In this document: piece after piece, positions 54,961 through 64,000 of the stretch
How the letters are laid out: the number at the start of each line of letters is the position of its first letter
Position numbering within the stretch: position 1 is the stretch's first letter
NCBI RefSeq assembly: GCF_900005765.1
Contig: NC_041689.1
Coordinates: 1,426,001-1,490,000, forward strand
Length of the DNA: 64,000 nt
From: Plasmodium relictum
Taxonomy: Eukaryota > Apicomplexa > Aconoidasida > Haemosporida > Plasmodiidae
Direction of reading: 5' to 3'
Notes under the pieces: model-generated
The model's database searches: none
Told to the model about the DNA's origin: nothing
What the model saw: only the letters and a program-made list of their open reading frames with translations
Position numbers and translations under genes: made by a program

Positions 54961-56562
54961 ATGAGAATTATAGATAAAATAACATATTTATATAAAAAAT
55001 TTATAAAAAAGAAGACAAATAATTCAGAAGAAGTAAATTTTGATAAATTAGTAAATGATAATGTAGAAGAGTTAAAAATTGAAGATAAAGAAGAAAAAGA
55101 AAAATTAAAAAAAAAATGGAGAGATATCTTAATAAAAAATTCAGAAAAATATGGAAAAGTTTCCAAAGGAAATAAAGTAAAAATTTATAATGATGGATTG
55201 TCAGCATTTAGTGATATATTAAGGTCAATTGATAAAAGTAAAAAAAGAGTATGGTTTGAATCATATATATTTGATGATTCAAGATTAGCTGAAATAATTG
55301 TTAATAGTTTATGTAATGCATCAAAAAGAGGATGTGATGTAATTTTATTAATTGATTATATTGGAAGTTTAAAAATGAAAAGTAAATGGGTAAACAAGCT
55401 TAAAGAAAATAATGTAAACATTATCTTTTTTAACACTTTTTTAAATTCATTTCTAAATATGTTACCAATTTTTTTTCGAGATCATAGAAAAATAATTATA
55501 ACAGATAACTGTGCTTACTGCGGTTCAATGAACGTATCAGAAAATGTAATACCAAATGAAAATTTTGATAAAAAGGAGAATGGGGAAAAAAAAAGTAAAT
55601 GCTTAGAATATTATGATTTGCATATGAAAATTAAAGGTCCATCAGTAAAAGATTTGGCAGATGTATTTCTTGATTCATTAAAAATGACAAAAAGTTCAAT
55701 TATTAGGAATCCAATAGAAAAGCAAAAAATGTATTTTAGTGACGATTCCTGTTTTATACAGGTATTAGAATCTAATGTTCTTAGAAAAGTTAAATCTATT
55801 CAATTAACCTTTGATTATATTATAAAAAATGCAGCATATAATATTTATATTACTACTAGCTATTTTCTGCCTCCTGGATTTTTAAGAAGAGCTTTATTTT
55901 CTGCTTTATCCAATGGAGTTAATATTTCTTTCCTTTTTTCAGGGAATTCAGATGTATATGGTGATGTCCCTGCTACTTATTATATAATGAAAAAATTTTT
56001 AAAAAAATTTCATAAAAAAAACTCAACTGGTGAATATAATAAAATTCTTATAAATTATTTAAATTTACGTAAAAATTTATATTATCAAAATTTTATAAGA
56101 AATCCAAAAAATATACATCAAAATAAAAAGAAAAAAAATAGAGGTACTAATAAATTTTATTTTTTTCAAAAAAAACATTGTCATGCTAAAAATTTAGTTG
56201 TTGACAACCTTTGGTGTGCTATTGGATCATTTAATTGGGATAGGTTCTCATCAAGAAGAAATTTAGAAGTTATGATATCTATTTTTGATAAGAAAGTTTG
56301 TGATCAATTTATAAAAGAGCATCAAAATAAAATAAAAGATAATTCAATCGAAATTACTTTACCTCATATAACAAACAGAAACGTTTTTCAAATTCTTATG
56401 AGTTATTGTGCTTATCACCTTGGAAAGTTATCAGGAAGAAATATCTTTGATGGATTATCTAATAATAGCAAAAAAACGATTCTAAGAAAAGCTTTAATAA
56501 ATAAATATTTAAATGATAATTGCATTCAAAATATATCTTTAAACATGATGTGGGGAGTTTAG
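54961..56562 (+). CDS. CLS: Cardiolipin synthase (phospholipase D superfamily)
   Basis: Single-exon, 533 residues. Two HKD motifs: HRKIIITD at about 175-182 with CGSMNVSE after it, and HAKNLVVD at about 408-415 with GSFNWDRFSSRRNLE after it. Both have His, Lys and Asp in place and the trailing GS..N. Around the first motif come WFESYIFDDSRLAE and VILLIDYIGS, typical of the bacterial-type Cls family that uses two PLD domains. The enzyme makes cardiolipin from phosphatidylglycerol and a second phospholipid, most likely in the inner mitochondrial membrane. The N-terminus (MRIIDKITYLYKKFIKKK) is basic and amphipathic and may target it. A short Lys/Asn insert precedes the second motif. The start ATG follows a TA run and is the only one before the conserved part. 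It is known as the PLD-type cardiolipin synthase of Plasmodium. Confidence 0.93.
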   Translation: MRIIDKITYLYKKFIKKKTNNSEEVNFDKLVNDNVEELKIEDKEEKEKLKKKWRDILIKNSEKYGKVSKGNKVKIYNDGLSAFSDILRSIDKSKKRVWFESYIFDDSRLAEIIVNSLCNASKRGCDVILLIDYIGSLKMKSKWVNKLKENNVNIIFFNTFLNSFLNMLPIFFRDHRKIIITDNCAYCGSMNVSENVIPNENFDKKENGEKKSKCLEYYDLHMKIKGPSVKDLADVFLDSLKMTKSSIIRNPIEKQKMYFSDDSCFIQVLESNVLRKVKSIQLTFDYIIKNAAYNIYITTSYFLPPGFLRRALFSALSNGVNISFLFSGNSDVYGDVPATYYIMKKFLKKFHKKNSTGEYNKILINYLNLRKNLYYQNFIRNPKNIHQNKKKKNRGTNKFYFFQKKHCHAKNLVVDNLWCAIGSFNWDRFSSRRNLEVMISIFDKKVCDQFIKEHQNKIKDNSIEITLPHITNRNVFQILMSYCAYHLGKLSGRNIFDGLSNNSKKTILRKALINKYLNDNCIQNISLNMMWGV

Positions 56563-56837
56563 AAAAAAAATATTAGATAAAGAAAAGTTATAAAAAAATA
56601 TCCTTAAAAATAAATAGGTATTGTACATCTATATATATACACACTCTTATAAAATTTACTGCTTTTATTAATAATAAAAATTAAATAACTTCTTAAACTA
56701 TTATTTTAAATCAGAAAAAAGTAATTCATATTCACAAAAATTTTAGTCTTCGATATGGAAAAAACAAAAACAAAAGCAGAAAAGAAAAAAAATAAAAATA
56801 AAATAAAATAAAATAAAATAAAAAAAAAAAAACAAAA

Positions 56838-56869
<32 letters not shown>

Positions 56870-57016
56870 AAAAAAACAAAAAACAAAAACAAAAAAAAAC
56901 AAAAAATGGTAAATAAAAACAAAGGTCAACAATTAAATATAAAAAAATAATTAAAAAGAGGAATACTATTAAATATAATAATATTTTTTTGTTTTTTTTC
57001 TTAATTATTTATGAAA
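56563..57016. other. Convergent intergenic spacer, A-rich
   Basis: About 450 bp between cardiolipin synthase and the coiled-coil gene. Mostly occupied by the A-rich repeat below. Confidence 0.55.
56756..56918. repeat. A-rich tract with AAAAT and AAAAC units
   Basis: About 160 bases almost free of T, made of poly(A) broken by C (AAAAC-type) and a short AAAAT array (about 56796-56820). Likely polymorphic in length. Confidence 0.85.
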
Positions 57017-57188
57017 TCATGATTTTTTTTCTTTAACACTTTTAGCTAATATCATTAAATCTGTTCTTAATCTAATATTTTCAATTAAAGTTTCCTCCAT
57101 TATTTTTTTCATTTCTTCATAATTTAATTTGTTATTAAAAATGCTGAAGCTCTTATCTAACCTGTAAAAGAAGAAAAGTTATATATTT

Positions 57189-57229
<41 letters not shown>

Positions 57230-60200
57230 AACATTTAAAAAAATGGAAAGACTAAAATAATTTTAGAATTTTACATTATATATATGTTAAAAATAAAGTA
57301 AAATAAATTGTTTAATTAAAAGTACCTAAAATGCTCTTCATTTAATGCATGTTTTTTTATCAGATGAGAAATTATTTTACTTTTATTGTTTACGTCTTCT
57401 TGTAGTAATAATTGATCTTCTCTCAGCCTTTCTATTTCTTTCGTTAATTCGTTAATTTCATTTAAAAGCTCTTTTATTTTTAAGTTTTGATGTGATTCAT
57501 TAATTTCACTATTTATTGTGTTATCTTTTTTAGCATCTTGAAATTTATCTAAAAGACATTCATATTTTTTTTGTATCATTTCATTTTCTTTTTTTTCTTG
57601 TGATAATAATTTTTTCATTTCTTTCAACTGAGTGTTAGTACTATTTTTGCTTTTTAAAGAAAAGTATTTATATTCTTCTAAAAGAAGTTTATAATAATTT
57701 ATTTTATTTATTAATTCTTCGTTATTTTCATAATCTGTAAGATTTTTTTTTTTTACTTTTATATCATTTTCTTTATTAATTATTAAATTTTTATTCATTT
57801 CGTTTCTTTTATCTAATGATGATAAATAATCATTTTTTATTGAAAGTCCATAATTATTAAATAATAAATTGTTTTCAATGCTTAACTTTTTATCATTTCT
57901 TATTAACATTTTGTCATCCTTTAATAAAATTTTATTATTACTATTAATAATTTTTTTATTATTATCATTGTTATATAAATTTTTACTATTATCATTATCA
58001 GAAACTTTCTTATTACTATTTTTAGAAAATGCTTCATCATTATTTAATGTAAGTTTTTCATTCTTCTTGTTTAATAGTCGTATGTATTTTAGTTTAACCT
58101 TTTTTTGTTTAAAAAATTTTTTTATTTTTTTTTTCTCCTTGCTATATTTAAAAATGCGCTTATTCATATAATTTCTCAGAAACGATGTATATTTCTCTTT
58201 TATTTTTTTCTCATCTTTTTTAATATCATAAAAAGTTCTTTTATAAATATTTAGATCTTCTTTTGTTAGTTGGAAGTATTCATAATACTTCTTTAATTTT
58301 TCTGTAAGAACTTTTTTTTCATTTTTTAGTGATACACATAATAAAGATTTTTTATTTATTGAAGATTCTAAGCTTTTTATATAACACTTTAACTCAAAGT
58401 TTTTTTTCATATATATCATTTTATCTTGTAATAAATTATGTAATTTTTGTTTTTCATCTTTTAATTTTTTTATTTCAATTTCCAGATTTTCAAATTTTTC
58501 ATTTAAGTAATTGTTATCATAATTTTCTGAATCATTTTTTATATGAGAAATTTGACCTGACAATTGTAATAATTGATTGGTTTGTCTTTCATTTATATCA
58601 GATAACATTTTTTCTTTTTTTTTTAAATCAGTTATTTCATTTACATACTTCTTTTTGAGATCATTAATGTATTTCATATTATCTAAATCATTATTACAAT
58701 ATATTATATTATTAAATAAATCATTTATATCACCAATAAATAATTTAAATAGTTTCTGAATACATAATTTAAAGGAATCTATGTTATTATCATTTCTATT
58801 ATCATGCTGTTTTTTTAATGATATTATATTTTCTATAATGGTACTATATTCTTCATTAACCAAATTATGATTTATATTTTTAATTATCTCATCCTCAAAC
58901 CTATTTAAATCATTTTTTTTTAAAAAGAAATCAGTTTCTATTGAAATGTCTTTTTTTCTTAACTGCTGTTTTTCATCATTTTTTAAATCACAGTTATAAT
59001 ATAATATATCACAATTTTTATTATCGTCATTTGAAATAATATCTTCATTTTTACTTAAAGAATTCTTATTTTCATCTTTATTTATTTTTACTTTATTTAA
59101 TTTTTTATTTAATGTTACAGCTTTTTCATAATTGTTAGAAATCTTATTTTTTTCAATTTCCTTTTTTTTTTTTGTTGTTATGCTTTTATTTGTTAAATTT
59201 TCATAATCATTATTTGTTTGCTCAATTAAATCTTCATTTTTTATATTTAACATTATGTCAACTTGATTATTTTTATTATTAATTTCATAATTTTCTGGGA
59301 AAACAGAATAATTTTTATTTTCTTTCATACCTCTTGTTTCTAAACTACCATTATTATTATTTCTATTAATATCACTAATTTTATTTTTCTTCATGTTATT
59401 ACTGCTAATGCAATTTTTTTTTTCATTATTACTTATTAAATTATTTTTATTATTTTCATTTTCATTATTACCGTTATTATCATCAATATAATCTTCATCT
59501 TCCTTGTTAAAACTATTTTCTTTTTTATTGCAATTAAGTCCCTTTTTTATGTTTTCGTTTATTTCTTCTATTTTTACTTTTTCATTGTCTTTAATATCAA
59601 TATTCTCTTTCTGTTTTTTAAGATTTTCAAAAATTTTATTTTCTTGAGCTATTATTTTTGTTTCATCTTCTTTTTCATCTCCTTTTTCATATTCCTGTTG
59701 TGAACAAAAAAGAATCAACTGATCGTTATTTTCTTCTTTAGCGTTTTCACTTGAAAAAAACATATTATCATTCGCTTTTTCTTTCTTTAAAATATTTTTC
59801 ATCATTTCGTTTTTATTATTTTTATTGGTAGTATTGTTATTTTTTATATTTGATGAAATACTACCTTCTTTTTCTTCTTTAATAGATTTATAATTTTCTT
59901 TTATATTTATATTATGTTCATTTAATATTGAATTACACATTGTCTCGTTACATTTAATTAAGATATTTTCATTATTTTTAATAGGATTTAATGAAGTTAA
60001 TTCTGAATTGTAACTTTTTTTAAGGTCACATATGTTATTATATTTTTCATTTTCTACTTTTTTTTTATTTTCATTATTTCTTAATTCATTTTTCTCATAA
60101 ATTATATCTGTGTCTGATACTAAATCACAGTTCATATTTCGTTTTTCTTCTAAAAAAAATGAACCATTTTTTTTGTTTTGATTTATTAATTCAATATTTA

Positions 60201-60255
60201 ATTGATTAAAAATTTTATTTTTTGCTAATTCTATATCATATAAAAATTTAAACAT
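57017..60255 (-). CDS. Long coiled-coil protein, function unknown
   Basis: Two exons, 57326-60255 and 57017-57161 (donor TTTAG|GTACTT, acceptor TTTACAG, phase 2), giving 1024 residues. The ATG is at 60255; the open frame upstream of it has no ATG. The N-terminal half (about 1-500) is Asn/Lys/Glu low complexity. From about 510 on, heptad patterns dominate (EITDLKKKEKMLSDINERQ; LEIEIKKLKDEKQKLHNLL; INELTKEIERLREDQLLLQ), so a long coiled coil is likely. The last exon adds 47 residues with a short helix pair (YEEMKKIMEETLIENIRLR), a compact conserved-looking end that may bind a partner. No membrane segment or signal peptide. It could be a cytoskeletal, centrosomal or Golgi tether protein; the sequence does not decide. 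Confidence 0.8.
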
Positions 60256-61667
60256 GGTATTATGCAAAGAATACGCATATATATATATATATATTTAAAG
60301 AAAAAAAAAAAAATACATATACATAGAAAAAATGTAAAGTAGAAGAAGTTTATGTTATTTCCTCAATAAAAATAGTAATGAACTCCATTAAAGAAAAACG
60401 AGAGAATTTTAATTTCCAAAAATTATGATAAGAAATAAATATAATTACTATTGAAATAAAATTTTTTTTTTGAATTTTACTTCAAAATTTCTATTGAAAT
60501 TTTCATTCTTAAAGAAAAAAATTATATTAAAAAATATATTTTTCAATTTAATTACACATATTTTGACAAATTAAAATTAATCAAGAAAATAATAATAAGA
60601 GAAAAATAAAAAAATAAAATAAATTAAGAACTGCTTTCTTTTTAGTTTAATATGTTTTATTAAATCCTTTTTATTATATATTAATTCATATTTTTATACT
60701 TACAAAAAATATTAAGAGATGAAATTTTAATATTTGTCAAATAGAATAAATAAATAAAAATGCAATATGAATTTTATAATCTTTATTATATTATTACTTT
60801 ATTGTGTATTCCTACTTTTTATATTATCCTTGTGAAATTCATTAAAAAAAAATTCTGCTAAAGTAATAGAAAAATTTAATTTAATAAATTTCGCCTTTTA
60901 CATATATCTTTGATGCCTTATATTTTATACATTGCATGTTTTAAAACAACACTTGAAAAAAAAAAAAAAAATATTTAACTTTAATTTTGTTATAGAAATA
61001 TAAAAGTGCACATTTTATTATTTTTGTTTTTATATCTGTATAATGAAAAACTTAAAATTACTAGAACAAAGATATTAATAAATAAGCTGATTTAAATGAA
61101 AAAATTATTTCATCTTTAATTTGAAACCTTATTTAAATTATTAAAAATCTTAAACAACTTCAATGAAAAAAACAATTATCGAAATTACATTAATAATTAA
61201 AATAAATATTTAAATTAGTCTTAATAAATGATATAAATAATATATTTTAAATATTTAAATAAATTATTTATAAAATAACTATTTAAATTAACATTGAAAA
61301 TTAATTATTTTAATTCATTACTAATGTGAATTATTAAAATAAAAAAAAAATATATATATTTGTAAATCTTTTAAATTACTACATACAGTTTTAATGCAGT
61401 TTCAAATTAAATTTTTTTTAATTTTATTTTTTAATATATGATAATTCAAAATGTATATAATATAATAAATTTTTTTGAAAATTCTTATTTTATACATAAA
61501 CATTAGGAATGAAAAATTATAAATATAATGGATAATTAATTTTAAAGTTTTATATTAATATATAATAAAGTTTTAACTTTTTTTCTTTTTTATGATTATT
61601 TGTTATTTATGTAAATAATATTTAAAAAAGATAAAAATTAAAAATTATACACATTCTTAAAAGTCTT
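60256..61667. other. Intergenic spacer
   Basis: About 1.4 kb between two minus-strand genes, upstream of the coiled-coil gene. Among the most AT-rich parts of the window (61140-61330 in particular). No gene seen. Confidence 0.55.
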
Positions 61668-61718
61668 TCAATTATACCAATTTCCATGCTCTTTTCTTCT
61701 ATAAAAATCAATTTCGTT

Positions 61719-63126
61719 TTACCTTAGATTAATATCAGTATATTTTATATGTGGATTACCAATATATACACTTGAATATTTAACAATTTTATTGTTTTTT
61801 TTTTGTTCATTTATATGTGCAGTAAAACTCAATAACCTTGCTAAAAAATATAAAACTGATAAAAACTCCATTGGAATATCTAATAAATAAAAAGTTAAAA
61901 GAGTATAATAATATGATGAAGCATATTTATTTTCTCTTTTTAAAAAAATATTTTCTATTTTAGTAAAATGATTTAAAATGTCTAAACTTGATTGAGAAGT
62001 GTTTGAACAATAATTCATTAAATACTGTTTTAAAACATTGCTCTTTTTCAAAAAGAAACAATTTCTATAAAAAAAGAAATTTATGTTACTTATTTTATGC
62101 ATTTCATATTTATTTTTATCTATAGAAGAAAAATCAAAGTTTAAAAAAGATTTAAGTGACAAATCAAAATTAATTTTTTTAAAGATATCTATGTAAAAAG
62201 AAGCAGCAGATAAGCATATATTAAAATAATTATCTTCAATGTTAGACATCATTCTTATTAAATAAGTTTTTTCATTAATATTATTCTCGCTTATCAATAT
62301 TAAAAGGATATTTAACAATTTTATTTTTTCTTTTTTAATTTTGTTTTCATTTTCGTTTAGTTTTTCTTTTTCACAAGCAATCTTTTCATTACCCTTTTTT
62401 CTAATTTTCCATTTAGCAGAACAATTTTCAATAAAAATTGAACAAAAATTATCAAACTTTTTTTCATAAATTTCTGAATAATCCTTTTTATTAGTATAAA
62501 AAAGCGTTATTAATCTTAAAGAACATGCTAATACTTTATAATAACTTAAATTAATATCATTATTATTTTTTTCGTGTAAAGAAAAATTAAGCATGCATAT
62601 CCTTATTAATTCTAACAAATTAGAATTTTCAAAAATTTCATTTACTTTTAAGATTTTTTTTCCATCAAAATTTTTAAATACGTTTTCAAAATAATTTTTT
62701 TTTTCATTTAATTCTTTTAAATTAGGTAATCTTCCATATAATAATAAGAAAATAATTTCATCAAAAGTGGACAATTCACACAAATCACATATATTGAACC
62801 CCCTATAAAAAATTTCTATTATTATTTTATGTACTTTTACGAAAATTTGGACACATTATTAAATATTTATCAAGGAAAAAAATATATATATATATATATA
62901 TATACAAGAAAAAAGATTATTTTTTTTTTTAACTACCTTTAAATTCAAAAAAAATTTCAGTTTCTAACATAATATGAGGGAGAGTTTGATCACTTTCTTT
63001 TTTTATTTTTTCATGGTTCTTATTAAAAGATAAATACTTTTTTTCAAAAAAAAAAGAATTTTTTAAAAAATGATATTTATTTTGCTTTAAAGAAAATATA
63101 GACAATTTTCTTTTTAAACTATTCAT
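61719..63126 (-). CDS. Citrate synthase-like protein, catalytic motifs not seen
   Basis: Two exons: 62937-63126 and 61719-62815 (donor AAAG|GTAGTT, acceptor AATAATAG, phase 1). The join makes FKEIFYRGFNICDL, the citrate synthase YRG..I.DL segment. This acceptor is preferred over TATAG at 62803, which gives the wrong phase. Next comes FDEIIFLLLYGRLPN, the family LLL-G-LP motif. The N-terminus (MNSLKRKLSIFSLKQNKYHFLKN) suggests a mitochondrial presequence. Near the end ARLLSFTAHINEQ and YIGNPH match the A-R-x-x-G-x-x-A-H-x-x-E-Q and Y-x-G pattern. The His-containing motifs (HGxAN and GHxVYR) and the catalytic Asp are not visible, so it is probably not a normal citrate synthase. About 426 residues to TAA 61719-61721; 16 coding-like codons continue past it to TGA at 61668. 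Confidence 0.8.
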
Positions 63127-63373
63127 TGTACTAATATTGTATTTTACAAAAAAGTGAACTAAAAAATAAAGTTCAAATGAGTATAGACAAAAATTATATA
63201 TATATAATATTATTACATATTTGTAAAAAAAATTAATAATACATTTATTCGTTATATATAAAATCTAACAAAGAATTAAAAAAAATTTTATATTTGAACT
63301 CAAAAAATATTGAAAAAATAGAATAAAAAAATAAAACACATGCAGTAAATAAAAAAAAAAAAAAAAATAAATA

Positions 63374-63410
<37 letters not shown>

Positions 63411-64000
63411 TACAAATTTATTTATAAATGAAAAATATGAAAATAAAATTATATTCATTATTTTTTTTTTTTAGTCTTTAACATTATTTAATAAAACCTT
63501 TTTTCCTTTTTAATTATTTTTTAATATTATATTTTCTTCATGTATCTAGATTTTATATTAAGATATATATATATATGTATTTATTATTACATTTTTCATA
63601 TATTTTTTTAAATATTAACATACATGTTTCTTAATTTTTTTTTAAGAAACTAGAGGCTATACATAATATTCATTTTTAGTTATATATATATATATATATA
63701 TATATATGTAAAAACATTAAGTTTTTTTTTTTCTCTCCTCTAATTAATGAATTGTTGTTCTTAACCTATTTTATATATTTATCATCTTTTTAGTTCTTAG
63801 AACTTTATAGAAAATTATTTCATTATGTGTTTCTTATTTTATTTTATATTAATTTTTTTATTTTTTCTCTTTTTAACCTTTTTTACTTATTTTGTTGTTG
63901 TAAAATCATTAGTTACATAAAACAATAAAAAAAGTAAAAAAAAAAAAAAATAAATAATTCTTTTATTTTTTATGAATATATAGGTATTCGTACGTATATA
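63127..64000. other. 5' flank of the citrate synthase-like gene to window end
   Basis: About 870 bp of AT-rich DNA with TA runs (63378-63394, 63685-63706). No exon recognised; the next gene lies outside the window. Confidence 0.5.

Noticed and set aside
62803-62804. TATAG acceptor for exon 2 of the citrate synthase-like gene
   Set aside because: Gives the wrong phase and loses the conserved FYRG; the acceptor at 62816-62817 restores both.

Overview
The window reads as nuclear DNA of a malaria parasite (Plasmodium). The evidence is extreme AT richness, long A and T homopolymers, Asn/Lys/Glu low-complexity inserts inside conserved proteins, small AT-rich introns with GT..AG ends, and Plasmodium-type proteins (CDPK2, Plasmodium-type histone H3, DHHC palmitoyltransferase, cardiolipin synthase). 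From memory, the same neighbours (SPT5, transketolase, CDPK2, histone H3, SLU7, a DHHC enzyme, cardiolipin synthase, citrate synthase-like) lie together on P. falciparum chromosome 6. The proteins are close to but not identical with those of P. falciparum as I remember them. The base composition would fit P. falciparum's group or a bird parasite; the species is not proven.

Layout. 1-3578 (+): a possible last exon with an in-frame TGA and a SECIS-like hairpin downstream (candidate selenoprotein), an 83-residue membrane protein, and a three-exon VTT/TMEM41-type membrane protein. 4856-8467 (+): SPT5. 9321-11330 (-): transketolase. 11518-12280 (-): a three-exon 83-codon gene resembling the KEOPS subunit Pcc1. 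13174-15021 (-): CDPK2. 16927-17495 (+): PTRHD1-like peptidyl-tRNA hydrolase domain protein. 17869-18279 (-): histone H3. 18280-21337 holds no gene I can support. 21960-24440 (+): RBM25-like RRM/PWI splicing factor. 25359-26920 (+): SLU7. 27552-28692 (-): mitochondrial bL19. 29429-34457 (-): TFIIIC TPR subunit, broken in frame at a 26-base homopolymer. 36961-38147 (+): DHHC palmitoyltransferase. 39251-48983 (-): one very large gene that I assemble from four exons, giving 2886 residues with a propeller-like N-terminus, a LamG-type domain, a helical region and a C-terminal Cys motif. 49648-53737 (-): a secreted protein of about ten exons with a vWA-like domain. 54961-56562 (+): cardiolipin synthase. 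57017-60255 (-): a 1024-residue coiled-coil protein. 61719-63126 (-): a citrate synthase-like protein that lacks the usual catalytic motifs.

The genes do not form an operon. Many are core housekeeping functions: transcription elongation and Pol III initiation, splicing (RBM25, SLU7), chromatin, tRNA modification, mitochondrial translation and cardiolipin, and the pentose phosphate pathway. Intergenic spaces of 0.4-3 kb are AT-rich, with poly(A/T) and TA microsatellites.

Exon joins were worked out by eye from GT/AG sites, reading phase and family similarity. Most close in frame. Unresolved points are stated in the entries: the first exon of the DHHC gene, one junction in the vWA gene, the TFIIIC homopolymer, and a TAA near the end of the citrate synthase-like gene.
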